Source of the DNA: Saccharothrix espanaensis DSM 44229
GTDB taxonomy: Bacteria; Actinomycetota; Actinomycetes; Mycobacteriales; Pseudonocardiaceae
NCBI RefSeq assembly: GCF_000328705.1
Contig: NC_019673.1
Coordinates: 4,216,001-4,280,000 of the forward strand
Direction of reading: 5' to 3'
Length of the DNA: 64,000 bases
Shown here: one piece after another, positions 1-8,712 of the stretch
Numbering within the stretch: the first letter of the stretch is position 1
Layout of the letters: each line of letters starts with the position of its first letter
The notes under the pieces: model-generated
What the model saw: the letters and a program-made list of their open reading frames with translations, nothing else
Told to the model about the DNA's origin: nothing
Database searches by the model: none
Program-made: the position numbers and the translations under genes

Positions 1-1
1 A

Positions 2-1216
2 CGGGGGAACCCCATCAGCCTGCCCACGCTCGTGCCGCCGACCATCGGCGCACCACGCACGCTCGCCGACGTGTACGGCCCCGACGTCGCCGTCGCCGCC
101 CGGCCCGCGCTGGAGGCCGAGGTGCCCGACAGCAGGCACCGCACCACCCGCGACTCGCTGTCCGCCCGGCCGATCGCCGTCGCCGGGGACACCACGCTGA
201 TCTGCAGCACCGGCGGCACCGACCCGGTCCTGCTGGCGCACCTGCGCGACGGCGGCCTGCCGGTGGGCACCGACCTGCGCGAGTTCCGCAGCGAGGCCGA
301 GTTCGCGGCCCGGGTGGCCGAGACGATGAGCGACGGCCTGCGGATCTCGATGGAGTACCCGCAGCCGACGTCGCTGTGCCCGGACGTGCGCGCGGTCAAG
401 ACCGCCCAGCTCGTCGGCTACCTCAACAACAAGGCGAGCATCTCCACGCTGGTCGACCCGCGCTTCCAGGCCCGGCGCAGCGTCGTGCCGCGCGGCGACC
501 TGGTCGACGCGGCCCCGTCGGAGAAGTCCTGGGTGCTCAAGGCCGCCACCAACGACGCGCACGGCGCGAGCCTCGACGTCTACCTGCACGAGGCGGGCGA
601 GCCGATCGTGCTGCCCGCGTTCACCGAGGTGCTCGGCGAGTTCGTGGTCGAGGAGTACCTGCGGCTGCTGCGCAACTGGGGCATCCAGCTCTACGTCGGC
701 GCGGACGGGGTGGCCCGGCTGCTCGCCGTCACCGAGCAGCGCGTCGACGAGATCGGCGTCTACGTCGGCGGTCGGTTCGGGATGGTCGCCGCGCCGCCGC
801 CGGAGCTGCTCGCCGAGTGCCTGGCCACCACCCAGCGCGCGGCCGACGTCGGCTACCGCGGCCTGTGCAGCCTGGACTGCGCCCAGACCGGCGACGGCCG
901 GCTCGTCCTGCTGGACCTGAACTTCCGGATCACCGGCGGGTCGATCCCGTTGCTGGCGCTGGAATCGGTCCGCCCGGACGCGCTGGACGGGCCCGCCGAG
1001 TCGCTCAAGCTGACCGTCGCCGCGCCGATGGCCGACCTGCTGGCCGACCTGCGCCCGGCGCTGGCGGCGGGCGGCCTGCTGATCACCTCCGGCCACGACA
1101 CCACCCGCACCGACAGCCCGGTCCGGCAGAGCACGCTCCAGCTCCTGGTCTACGGCGACGACCCGGACGAGGTGACCGCGCGCCGTGCCGCACTGGAGGC
1201 GACGGCAGGCCACTGA
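2..1216 (+). CDS. ATP-grasp ligase, 5'-truncated by the window edge
   Basis: The reading frame is open from the first bases, so the true start lies upstream; GTG at 32 is only the first in-window start codon. About 400 residues are visible. An ATP-binding lysine segment (SWVLKAAT) sits mid-protein, and the C-terminal metal-binding signature LLDLNFRITGG has the Asp/Asn/Arg pattern of the ATP-grasp fold. Enzymes of this fold activate a carboxylate as an acyl-phosphate and couple it to an amine, often as peptide or amino-acid ligases in small-molecule pathways. The substrate cannot be read from sequence. A strong hairpin follows the stop. Upstream partners are outside the window. Family assignment is fairly sure; function is not. 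Confidence 0.7.
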   Translation, partial: RGNPISLPTLVPPTIGAPRTLADVYGPDVAVAARPALEAEVPDSRHRTTRDSLSARPIAVAGDTTLICSTGGTDPVLLAHLRDGGLPVGTDLREFRSEAEFAARVAETMSDGLRISMEYPQPTSLCPDVRAVKTAQLVGYLNNKASISTLVDPRFQARRSVVPRGDLVDAAPSEKSWVLKAATNDAHGASLDVYLHEAGEPIVLPAFTEVLGEFVVEEYLRLLRNWGIQLYVGADGVARLLAVTEQRVDEIGVYVGGRFGMVAAPPPELLAECLATTQRAADVGYRGLCSLDCAQTGDGRLVLLDLNFRITGGSIPLLALESVRPDALDGPAESLKLTVAAPMADLLADLRPALAAGGLLITSGHDTTRTDSPVRQSTLQLLVYGDDPDEVTARRAALEATAGH

Positions 1217-1236
1217 CCCACCGACAGGGCCGCGTG

Positions 1237-1270
1237 CGGCTGCCCACGCGACGAATCGCGCGGGCAGCCG
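1237..1270. terminator. Bidirectional terminator hairpin
   Basis: A perfect 9-bp stem, CGGCTGCCC (1237-1245) with GGGCAGCCG (1262-1270), encloses an inner CGCG/CGCG stem. It lies between convergent genes and has no T-tract, which is usual for high-GC actinobacteria. Confidence 0.7.
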
Positions 1271-1288
1271 TTCTCCGCGTGGGTCGGA

Positions 1289-1699
1289 TCAGCCGGTGCG
1301 CACGACGGCGTCCTTGTACGGGCGGCAGCTGTAGTACGGCAGCGGCGGCTTCTTCCACATCATCAGGCTGCACGTCCGCCACTGGAGCGGGTACTCCGTC
1401 GTGCCCAGCGGTGCGACGGAGAACGACATCGTGTCGCCGCACTTGCCCCTGACGCGGTCGGACTTCGTGCCCCACTTGTACTCGACGTACCAGGCGGGCG
1501 GGCACTTCGACACGGTGATCACGAACGAGTTCGGGCCGTGCTCGGGAGCTTCGTCGCCGGGGTGGTAGCGGACCTCGACGCTCGCCGCGCCCGGGTCGGG
1601 CGGGGCCGTCGCGGCGGTGGCCGGGGTGGCGGTGACCGTCGTGGCGAGCAGGGCCGCGAGGCCGGCGAACGCCGCGAGCGTCGATCGACTGGGTAACAC
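1289..1699 (-). CDS. Small secreted cysteine-containing protein
   Basis: This is a 136-residue protein. It has a clear N-terminal signal peptide: positive start, hydrophobic AAFAGLAALLATTV core and an AxA-type cleavage region near residues 25-30. The mature part contains four cysteines, in SKCPP, GKCGD, RTCSL and YSCRP contexts, which suggests two disulfides and an extracytoplasmic location. I recognise no enzymatic motif and no family. It converges on the ATP-grasp gene and shares its terminator. It is an orphan secreted protein of unknown role. Confidence 0.75.
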   Translation of the reverse strand: MLPSRSTLAAFAGLAALLATTVTATPATAATAPPDPGAASVEVRYHPGDEAPEHGPNSFVITVSKCPPAWYVEYKWGTKSDRVRGKCGDTMSFSVAPLGTTEYPLQWRTCSLMMWKKPPLPYYSCRPYKDAVVRTG

Positions 1700-1864
1700 C
1701 AGGATTCTCCTTGCGGGGAGTCGGGTTGCCGACCTCCGAGTGCCCGGTCCGCGTCGCCGTCACACCTGTGCGGACGCCCTGCGGCCTCCGGCCGGCAGAA
1801 GGCCGTGACGCGGGCCGGTTGCTGCGCCCGAGGTCGGACAAGGGCGTCGCGGTCCGTCGCGCGA

Positions 1865-2461
1865 TCAATCGCCTGGACGAGGCCCGGATCCGGTGATCCG
1901 CTCGATCAACTCGTCGCGGTAGGCCTGGGCGTCCCGCAGTTCCGGTTCGGAGCCGTCGGTCTGCTTGAGCGCCCCTTCGAGGATCTTCAACGCCTGCCGC
2001 TCGTCGCCCTTCGCGTCCGCCAGCCGTGCCGCGTTCTCCATGGCTTTCGCGAGCTTGGTGCGTGCTTCGGGTTCCTGGGCGGCCTTGTTGATCCGGATCC
2101 AGTTGCCACCAGGATCGATGACGGTGAACCCGGTGTACCGGTCGTTGCGCAGCCGAGGTCTGGTCATGCGCGGGATGCCGGAGATGAGCAACTTCCCGTG
2201 CACGGCGCGCATCCCCGCCGCGAACGCCTCGAACAACGGCCCGGTGTCCTGCACGATGATCAGGCACGTGCTGTGCGACTGCTCCGGGACGTGGCCGTCC
2301 ATCCCGTAGAAGTGCAGGTTGATGTCCTCGCGTTGCAAGGCGATGTGCGGGTTCGGCCGCGTCTGCCGATAAGTGATCGAGAAGCCGAGCATCTCGTAGA
2401 AGGACGCCATTTCGTCGATGTCCCGACAGGGCAGGAGCGGAATCGTCAGTTCGTTCGCCAC
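1865..2461 (-). CDS. VOC (glyoxalase/bleomycin-resistance fold) protein
   Basis: This is a 198-residue protein. Residues 1-120 form one vicinal-oxygen-chelate module: it begins LTIPLLPCRDIDEMASFYE, and later has FTVIDPGGNWIRI, the usual closing strand of the fold. The C-terminal 70 residues are helical and charged, an extension not part of the VOC core. The family includes bleomycin-binding proteins, dioxygenases and glyoxalases; here the substrate is unknown. It stands alone, with about 165 bp of gene-free DNA on each side. Confidence 0.8.
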   Translation of the reverse strand: MANELTIPLLPCRDIDEMASFYEMLGFSITYRQTRPNPHIALQREDINLHFYGMDGHVPEQSHSTCLIIVQDTGPLFEAFAAGMRAVHGKLLISGIPRMTRPRLRNDRYTGFTVIDPGGNWIRINKAAQEPEARTKLAKAMENAARLADAKGDERQALKILEGALKQTDGSEPELRDAQAYRDELIERITGSGPRPGD

Positions 2462-2621
2462 GGCCCGAACCTAAGCCCGGACGCGCCAAAACGACACGGA
2501 GCTATTTGCTCAAGCGAACGGCAGGACGGCCCGTCGGCGAGCATCACGCCGACTTCGCCACCTGGCCGGCGGGGTGCTCCACGCTCGGCGCGGCGATCAC
2601 CCGGTCCGGTTGGACTGGGGT

Positions 2622-3308
2622 GTGGAACGGTTGCTGGACAACGAAGAGCTGGAACGGTCGTCGGTCGTCGCGAACCGCGACATGAACCGCGAACGCGGGC
2701 TCGCCGGGTCCAACGGGTACGGCCGGGAACTCGGCCTCGACGTGGCCGCCTTCCTCGCCGGGCGCGCGGCGGCGCGGTCCGGGATGGTCGAGTGGCTCGA
2801 CCTGTGCTGCGGCACGGGCACCGCGCTGCTGGAGTGCGCTGCGGCGGTGGCCGACCCGGGGGTGCGGATCACCGGTGTCGACCTGGTGGACCACTTCGCC
2901 GGGCCGCCCGTGCCGGGTGTGGAGTCCGTGACGGCGTCGGTGGCGTCGTGGCGGCCGGACCGCGCGTTCGACCTCATCACCTGCGTGCACGGCCTGCACT
3001 ACGTCGGCGACAAGCTGGGGGTGCCGGCGCGGTCGGCGTCCTGGCTCGCCGACGACGGCGTGCTGGCGGCGAACCTCGACCTGGCGGCGATCAGGTCCGA
3101 GCGCGGCACCGCGTGGGGTCGGCCGCTCAGCGCGGCGGTGCGCGCGGCCGGGTTCGACTACGACGCGCGCCGGCGGCGGGTCGGGTGCGTCGGGCGGCGG
3201 GAGGTGAGCCTGCCGTTCGGGTACCTCGGTGCCGACGACCGGGCCGGGCCCAACTACACCGGCCAACCCGCGGTGTACTCGTACTACACCCGGACGGCCC
3301 CGCTATGA
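2622..3308 (+). CDS. Class I SAM-dependent methyltransferase
   Basis: This is about 228 residues. The SAM-binding glycine motif LDLCCGTGTALLE lies near residue 60. An acidic residue ends strand 2 (ITGVDL), and a motif-IV-like stretch DLITCVHGLHYV follows. The GTG at 2622 is preferred because related proteins begin at this ERLLDNEELERSS segment; the frame stays open upstream to 2574. It lies directly upstream of the tRNA-like gene. The acceptor is unknown and could be a small molecule. Confidence 0.75.
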   Translation: MERLLDNEELERSSVVANRDMNRERGLAGSNGYGRELGLDVAAFLAGRAAARSGMVEWLDLCCGTGTALLECAAAVADPGVRITGVDLVDHFAGPPVPGVESVTASVASWRPDRAFDLITCVHGLHYVGDKLGVPARSASWLADDGVLAANLDLAAIRSERGTAWGRPLSAAVRAAGFDYDARRRRVGCVGRREVSLPFGYLGADDRAGPNYTGQPAVYSYYTRTAPL

Positions 3309-3316
3309 TCGTCCGC

Positions 3317-3392
3317 GACGGGTCGTAGCGCAGAGGCAGTCGCACCGGCCTGCACAGCCGGGGAACGCTGGTTCGAATCCAGCCGCCCGTCA
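3317..3392 (+). tRNA. Atypical tRNA-Cys-like gene, anticodon GCA
   Basis: The anticodon arm is CCGGC-CTGCACA-GCCGG (3345-3361) with anticodon GCA at 3352-3354. The variable loop is 5 nt. The T arm is canonical: GCTGG-TTCGAAT-CCAGC (3367-3383). The 5' strand 3317-3325 pairs with 3384-3391 as eight base pairs only if T3323 bulges out. This places the conserved T8/A9 at 3326-3327 and leaves a 3-bp D stem. Position 37 is C instead of the usual purine, and no CCA is encoded. An 8+5 acceptor/T stack with a bulge is not the ordinary 7+5 form. It may be a divergent functional tRNA or a tRNA relic. Its last bases overlap the stop codon of the convergent TetR gene. Confidence 0.6.
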
Positions 3393-4061
3393 CCCCTCTT
3401 GGCCACCCGAGGTCCCGGTGGTCGTCACGCCGGAGCGCTCGGTGTGCGCGGACCGCGCCCGGGACGGGTGCGACGGCTCCGCCAGACCGGTCAGCACCGC
3501 CCGGACCAGCCGCTCGGCCTCGCGATCGACGGCACGGGGGCCGTCGAGCCGGATCAGCCCGTCGCGCAGCAGGGTGGCCAGCCCGTGCACGGCGGCCCAG
3601 AACGCGAACTCGGCACCGGGGCGGGCCGCGTCGGACAGGCCGCCGGCGGCCACGAGCCGGTCCAGCTCGGCGCAGAGCACGTCGTGGGGGTGCGGGGCCC
3701 CGGGCTCGTCGTGGTGCGGTCCGAACGCCAGCGCGGCCACCGCCGGCTCAGCCAGCGTCCACCGCACGTACCCGCGGCCGAGGGCGACCAGGCGTCGCAG
3801 CGGGTCCGCGCGCTGACCCCGGGCCCGTGCGGCGGCGTGCCGGAGGTCGTCGCCCAGCCCGGCGAGAACGCGGCCGGCCAGCGCGCGCACCAGGGCGTCC
3901 CGCGAGGCGAAGTGGTGGTACGCGGCGCTGGGGCTGACGCCGACGCGGGCCGAGACCTCGCGCAGCGACCAGCCGTCGGCGCCCCGTTCGCGCACCAGCG
4001 ACTCCGCCGCGTCGAGCAGGGCGCCGCGCAGGTCGCCGTGGTGGTAGGGCCGTCCGGTCAT
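3390..4061 (-). CDS. TetR-family repressor
   Basis: This is a 223-residue protein. The N-terminal helix-turn-helix runs over residues 10-55 (GALLDAAESLVRERG, then REVSARVGVSPSAAYHHF), followed by an all-helical ligand-binding domain with a WHG-like segment (FWAAVHGLATL), typical of TetR_C_33-like regulators. It is transcribed divergently from a metallo-beta-lactamase-fold enzyme across a 75-bp region with two inverted repeats. It therefore probably represses itself and that enzyme, with a small-molecule substrate of the enzyme as inducer (inference). Its stop codon overlaps the 3' end of the tRNA-like gene. Confidence 0.88.
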   Translation of the reverse strand: MTGRPYHHGDLRGALLDAAESLVRERGADGWSLREVSARVGVSPSAAYHHFASRDALVRALAGRVLAGLGDDLRHAAARARGQRADPLRRLVALGRGYVRWTLAEPAVAALAFGPHHDEPGAPHPHDVLCAELDRLVAAGGLSDAARPGAEFAFWAAVHGLATLLRDGLIRLDGPRAVDREAERLVRAVLTGLAEPSHPSRARSAHTERSGVTTTGTSGGQEG

Positions 4062-4063
4062 GA

Positions 4064-4123
4064 CCTGATCTTAGCGGTGTTCAGATCAGGTGCTAGCGTC
4101 GAGGCCATCTGAACACTGATCAG
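4064..4123. promoter_or_regulatory. Probable TetR operators and divergent promoters
   Basis: Two nested inverted repeats occupy the divergent intergenic region: CCTGATC (4064-4070) with GATCAGG (4084-4090), and GTGTTCAG (4077-4084) with CTGAACAC (4109-4116). A CTGATCAG palindrome lies at 4116-4123. The geometry suits a TetR dimer controlling both genes. Confidence 0.6.
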
Positions 4124-4136
4124 ATTGGAGTCGGAC

Positions 4137-5009
4137 GTGGGCAGCGAACCGATCGTGCGCGGCGAACCGGTCGAGGTGGCCGAGGGGGTGTTCGTGATCC
4201 CCGACGGGCGGGTGCCGCTGGTTCCCAACGTCGGGATCGTGGTCGGCGAGCGGGCCGCCCTGGTCGTGGACACCGGGCTGGGGCCGCGCAGCGGCGCGTA
4301 CGTGCTCGACCAGGCCCGGCGGCTCGCCGGGGACCGCCCGCTCTACCTGACCACGACGCACTTCCACCCGGAGCACGGGTTCGGCGCGCAGGTGTTCGAA
4401 GGTGTGGCGACCGTGGTCTACAACCGCGCGCAGCGCGATGAGCTGCACCGCAAGGGAGCGGCCTACCTCGACATGTTCGCCGGCCTCGGGCCGGAGATCG
4501 CCGCCGAACTCGCCGACGTCCGGCTGGTGGGGCCCGACATCGCCTACGACGGCGACCGCGTCGAACTCGACCTGGGCGGGCGCACGGCGGTCCTGCACCA
4601 CCGGGGGCCGGCGCACAGCGCGGGCGACCAGACCGTGCTCGTGGACGACCGCGTGCTGTTCACCGGGGACCTGGTGGAGACCCGGATGTTCCCGATCGTG
4701 CCGCACTTCCCGCCGTTCGACGTCGACGCGGACGCCGAGCGGTGGATCGCCGTGCTCGACCGGTTGCGCGCCCTCGACCCCGCCGTGGTCGTGCCCGGTC
4801 ACGGCGAGGTCGGCGACGCCGCGCTGATCGGCGACGTCCGCGACTACCTCGACCACGTCCGCACCGAGGTCACCCGGCTGGCGGCCGACGGGAAGTCGTT
4901 CGACGAGGTGTCGGCGGAGATCGGGCGCACCGCCCGCGAAGGCCGCTCGACCTGGGAGCAGCCCGAGTGGATCGGGTTCACCGCGCGCGCCTTCCACGAA
5001 TCCGCCTGA
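4137..5009 (+). CDS. Metallo-beta-lactamase-fold hydrolase
   Basis: This is a 290-residue protein. The zinc-binding motif is THFHPEHG (about residue 80), an HxHxEH variant of the usual HxHxDH. LFTGDLVE holds the bridging Asp, and VVPGHGEVG supplies the last His. GTG at 4137 is preferred over TTG at 4125 because GGAG (4127-4130) is correctly spaced for it. Family members hydrolyse lactones, thioesters and other esters; the substrate is unknown. Control by the divergent TetR repressor is likely. Confidence 0.82.
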   Translation: MGSEPIVRGEPVEVAEGVFVIPDGRVPLVPNVGIVVGERAALVVDTGLGPRSGAYVLDQARRLAGDRPLYLTTTHFHPEHGFGAQVFEGVATVVYNRAQRDELHRKGAAYLDMFAGLGPEIAAELADVRLVGPDIAYDGDRVELDLGGRTAVLHHRGPAHSAGDQTVLVDDRVLFTGDLVETRMFPIVPHFPPFDVDADAERWIAVLDRLRALDPAVVVPGHGEVGDAALIGDVRDYLDHVRTEVTRLAADGKSFDEVSAEIGRTAREGRSTWEQPEWIGFTARAFHESA

Positions 5010-5227
5010 CCGCACCCGCCCGTGCTGGTGCCCGACCTGTGCCCGGCCGAGCCCGACCCCCACCCCGGGCCGGGCTTGGCGGCTCGCTGCGGCGGTTCGT
5101 GGGGGCGGGAGTCGGCCGGGAACCGCCGCCAGGTGCGGAAATCCACTGTCCACTGTGGTCCGGACGGATATCGGGAGGTGCCTTGTGGAGGGTTGTGCTA
5201 CGGTCGAATCGCAGGTGTCCCGAGATC

Positions 5228-5278
5228 AGGAGTGGTGACGTGGCAGGTGAAGACGACATCTCCGGGTGAGCCCCGGAG
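5228..5278 (+). promoter_or_regulatory. Possible leader peptide and hairpin upstream of the ABC-F gene
   Basis: The 387-bp gap before the ABC-F gene contains AGGAG (5228-5232), a GTG start at 5240 and a nine-codon ORF (MAGEDDISG) ending at 5269. Its TGA lies in the loop of a perfect 7-bp hairpin, CTCCGGG (5260-5266) with CCCGGAG (5272-5278). Antibiotic-resistance ABC-F genes are often controlled by ribosome stalling on a short leader. Here that is inference only. I saw no T-tract and no clear alternative antiterminator stem. Confidence 0.35.
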
Positions 5279-5396
5279 CTGGTGAACCACTGGTGTGCGC
5301 GCGTGGTGCGGGCCGCCGTGGTCATGTCGTCGTTCCCCCACATCCACCAGCGGTGTCGCTTTCGTGCGCCCGTTCATCACCTCCGAGGTCTGTTCC

Positions 5397-7019
5397 GTGT
5401 CAGACGCGTTCATCGTGTGCTCGTCCCTGTCGTTCTCCTGGCCGGACGACACCCCCGTGTTCGAGGACCTGTCCTTCTCCGTGCCGGGCGGGCGCACCGG
5501 CCTGGTCGCGCCGAACGGCGCGGGCAAGTCGACCCTGCTCAAGCTGATCGCCGGTGAGCTGCGGCCCACCGGCGGGAGCGTCTCGGTCGACGGGGTGCCC
5601 GGCCACCTGCCGCAGACCCTGCCGCTGACCGGCGACCTGACCGTGGCCGAGGTGCTGGGCATCGCCCCGGTGCTGGCCGCGATCACCGCCGTCGAGTCCG
5701 GCGACGCCGCCGAGGAGCACTTCACCACCATCGGCGCGGACTGGGACGTCGAGGAGCGCACCCGCGCCCAGCTCGACCGGCTCGGGCTCGGCGCGCTCGA
5801 CCTCGACCGCCGGCTGGACACCCTCAGCGGCGGGCAGGTCGTCTCGCTCGGGCTGGCCGCGCAGCTGCTGCGCCGGCCGGACGTGCTGCTGCTCGACGAG
5901 CCGACCAACAACCTCGACCGGGACGCCCGGCACCGGCTCCACGACGTGCTGCACGACTGGTCGGGCTGCCTGCTGCTGGTCAGCCACGACCGGGAGCTGC
6001 TGGACCGGATGGACCGCATCGCCGAGCTCGACCGCGGCGGCATCCGCTTCCACGGCGGCGACTTCACCTCCTACGAGGCCGCCGTGCAGGCGGAGCGCGA
6101 GCTCGCCGACCACCAGGTCCGCGCCGCCGAGCGGGAGGTCAAGCGGGAGAAGCGGGAGTTGCAGCAGGCCCGGGAACGCGCGCAGCGCCGGGCCGGCAAC
6201 GCCGCCCGCAACCTGGGCAGCGCCGGTCTGCCGCGGATCTTCGCGGGCACCATGAAGCGCAACGCCCAGGAGTCGGCGGGCAAGGCGAACGAGGTGCACG
6301 CGGCCCGCCTGACCGCCGCGAAGGCCCGGTTGGACGAGGCCGAGGGCAACCTGCGCGACGACCGGAAGCTCGCCCTCGACCTGCCCGGCACGGAGGTGCC
6401 CGCCGGGCGCACGCTGTTCGTCGGCGAGGGCCTGCGCGTCCGGCGCGGCGGCCGCGACCTCTACGCCGGCGTCGACCTGGCCGTGCGGGGCCCCGAGCGG
6501 ATCGCGCTGACCGGCCCGAACGGCTCGGGGAAGTCCACCCTGCTCCGGGTGGTCGACGGCGACCTGGAGCCGGACGAGGGCCGGGTCACCCGGCACCCGG
6601 GACGGGTGGCGTACCTGTCGCAACGGCTGGACCTGCTCGACCCGGGCCGCAGCGTGGCCGACAACCTGGCCGCGTACGCGCCCTCGCTGCCGCCCGCGCA
6701 GCGGATGACCCTGCTGGCCCGGTTCCTGTTCCGGGGTTCGCGCACGGCGCTGCCGGTGGGCGTGCTGTCCGGCGGGGAACGGCTGCGTGCCACCCTGGCG
6801 TGCGTGCTGTTCGCCGAGCCCGCGCCGCAACTGCTGCTGCTGGACGAGCCGACCAACAACCTGGACCTGGTCAGCGTCGGCCAGTTGGCGAGCGCGCTCG
6901 ACGCGTACCGGGGCGCGTTCATCGTGGTCAGCCACGACGAGCGGTTCCTGGCCGAGATCGGGGTGGGCCGCCGGTTGCGGCTGGTGGACGGGCGACTGCT
7001 CGACACCACCGCGCCCTGA
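5397..7019 (+). CDS. ABC-F ATPase (ribosome-protection type)
   Basis: This is a 540-residue soluble protein with two nucleotide-binding domains and no membrane segments. Walker A motifs are APNGAGKSTLL (about residue 40) and GPNGSGKSTLL. The signature/Walker B pairs are LSGGQ...LLLDEPTNNLD and LSGGERL...LLLDEPTNNLD. The domains are joined by a basic, coiled linker (residues about 220-330) that reaches into the ribosome in this family. GTG at 5397 follows GAGG. ABC-F proteins displace ribosome-bound antibiotics (macrolide, lincosamide, streptogramin types) or act in translation. A second ABC-F gene follows after 29 bp, so they form an operon. The drug specificity cannot be read. Confidence 0.88.
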   Translation: MSDAFIVCSSLSFSWPDDTPVFEDLSFSVPGGRTGLVAPNGAGKSTLLKLIAGELRPTGGSVSVDGVPGHLPQTLPLTGDLTVAEVLGIAPVLAAITAVESGDAAEEHFTTIGADWDVEERTRAQLDRLGLGALDLDRRLDTLSGGQVVSLGLAAQLLRRPDVLLLDEPTNNLDRDARHRLHDVLHDWSGCLLLVSHDRELLDRMDRIAELDRGGIRFHGGDFTSYEAAVQAERELADHQVRAAEREVKREKRELQQARERAQRRAGNAARNLGSAGLPRIFAGTMKRNAQESAGKANEVHAARLTAAKARLDEAEGNLRDDRKLALDLPGTEVPAGRTLFVGEGLRVRRGGRDLYAGVDLAVRGPERIALTGPNGSGKSTLLRVVDGDLEPDEGRVTRHPGRVAYLSQRLDLLDPGRSVADNLAAYAPSLPPAQRMTLLARFLFRGSRTALPVGVLSGGERLRATLACVLFAEPAPQLLLLDEPTNNLDLVSVGQLASALDAYRGAFIVVSHDERFLAEIGVGRRLRLVDGRLLDTTAP

Positions 7020-7048
7020 CCCGTCCCGACCACCTCCGGGGTTCCGCC

Positions 7049-8691
7049 ATGCCCATGTCCGCCATGCCTCCACCCGCCCTGCTCGCCCACGACCTGGTCC
7101 GCGTGCTGGGCGTGCGCCGGGTGCTCGACGGGCTGTCCTTCACCGCCGCCCCCGGCCACCGGATCGGGCTGATCGGGGACAACGGCGTCGGCAAGTCCAC
7201 GCTCCTGCGCCTGTTGGCCGGCCTCGACCGGCCGGACGCGGGCACCGTCACCCGGCCGGACGACGTCGGCTTCCTGCACCAGGAGCTGCCGTTCGCGCCG
7301 GGCGCGACGATCGCCGACGTGCTCGCCGACGCGGTCCGCGACGCCCGTGACGACCTCGCCGAACTCGACCGGCTGGCCGCCGCGCTCGCCGACGCGCCGC
7401 AGGACGAGGGCCTGCCGGCCGCCTACGCCGACCGGCTCGACCGCGCGCAGCACCGCGACGCGTGGGACGCCGACCGCCGTGCCGCGCTGGTGTTCGGCGG
7501 GCTCGGCCTGGCCGCCCTGCCCGCCGAGCGCCCGCTGGGCTCGCTGTCCGGCGGGCAGCGCGGCCGGTTGGCGCTGGCCGCGCTGCTGGTGCGGCGGCCG
7601 TCGGCGCTGCTGCTGGACGAGCCCACCAACCACTTGGACGACGAGGCGATGGCCTTCGTGGAGGGGCACCTGCGCGCGTTGCCGGGTGTCGTCGTGGTGG
7701 CCAGTCACGACCGGGCGTTCCTCGACGCCGTGTGCACCGACCTGGTCGACCTCGACCCCGCGCTGGGCGGACCGACCCGTTTCGGCGGCGGCTACACCGC
7801 TTACGTGGCCCGCAAACGCGCCGACCGGGAGCGGTGGCGGCGGCGGCACGCCGATGAAGAGGAGGAACTGGCGGCGTTGCGGCACGCGGCGCAGGACACC
7901 GCCCACCAGGTCGCGCCGAACCGCGAAAAGCGCGACAACGAGAAGATGGGCTACGGCCACTCCGGCGGGCGCGTGCAGAACCAGATCGCGCGGCGGGTCC
8001 GCAACGCCACCCGCCGGCTGGAGACCCTCGAACGCACCCGCGTCCCGGAACCGCCGCGACCGCTGGAGTTCCGCCCGGCGGGGCTGGCGACCTGGGAGGG
8101 CGCGGAGGACGCGGTGTCGCTGCACGGGGTCCACGTGCCCGGCCGGCTCGCCGTGGAGCACCTGGTGGTCGCGCAGGGGGAGCGCCTGCTGGTCACCGGC
8201 GCGAACGGGGCCGGGAAGTCGACCCTGCGGGCGGTGCTCGCCGGCACGTTGTGGCACGGGGGACAGGTGCGCCGGCGGCCGGGCCTGACGGTGGGGCTGC
8301 TCGCCCAGGACACCGCGTTCGACCACCCGGACCGGACCGCGCGCGAGACCTACGAACGGGTCCTGGGGCCCGAGCGCGCCGAGGCCGTGCCCCTGACCTC
8401 GTTGGGCCTGCTCGGCGACCGCGACCTGGACACCGCCGTCGGCTGGCTCTCCGCCGGGCAGCGCCGCCGGCTCGGGCTGGCGCTGCTGGTCGCGGACCCG
8501 CCGGAACTGCTGCTGCTGGACGAGCCGACCAACCACCTCGCCCGACCCTGTGCGACGAGCTGGAGGACGCGTTGGGCCCGGGTCCCGGCGCGATCGTCGT
8601 GGCCGGCCACGACCGGTGGCTGCGCGGCCGGTGGCGGGGCGCGGAGATCAGGATGGCCGGGGGTGCCGTGGTCGGGACGTGCCCGGCGTGA
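7049..8691 (+). pseudogene. Second ABC-F ATPase with a frameshift near its 3' end
   Basis: The frame encodes a normal ABC-F protein: DNGVGKSTLLR, LSGGQRGRLAL with LLLDEPTNHLDD, the linker, then ANGAGKSTLR and LSAGQRRRLGL with LLLDEPTNHL. Just after this last motif (about 8538-8545) the frame breaks. The expected continuation (PTLCDELEDALGPGPGAIVV...SHD-like AGHDRW) is read in another frame to a stop at 8691. The data fit a one-base loss in a CTCGCCCG run. It could be a sequencing error or a true lesion; only the last 50 residues, including the H-loop, are affected. ATG 7049 is the chosen start; ATGs at 7055 and 7064 are alternatives. Confidence 0.75.
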
Positions 8692-8712
8692 GCGACAGCG
8701 GGACACCCCGGT

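Noticed and set aside
1700..1864. Short open frames between the secreted protein and the VOC gene
   Set aside because: No ribosome-binding site, no homology and shadow-like composition; I see only promoter-region DNA here.
3317..3392. Integration site of a mobile element at the tRNA
   Set aside because: No integrase, no direct repeat of the tRNA 3' end and no phage genes are visible in the neighbourhood.
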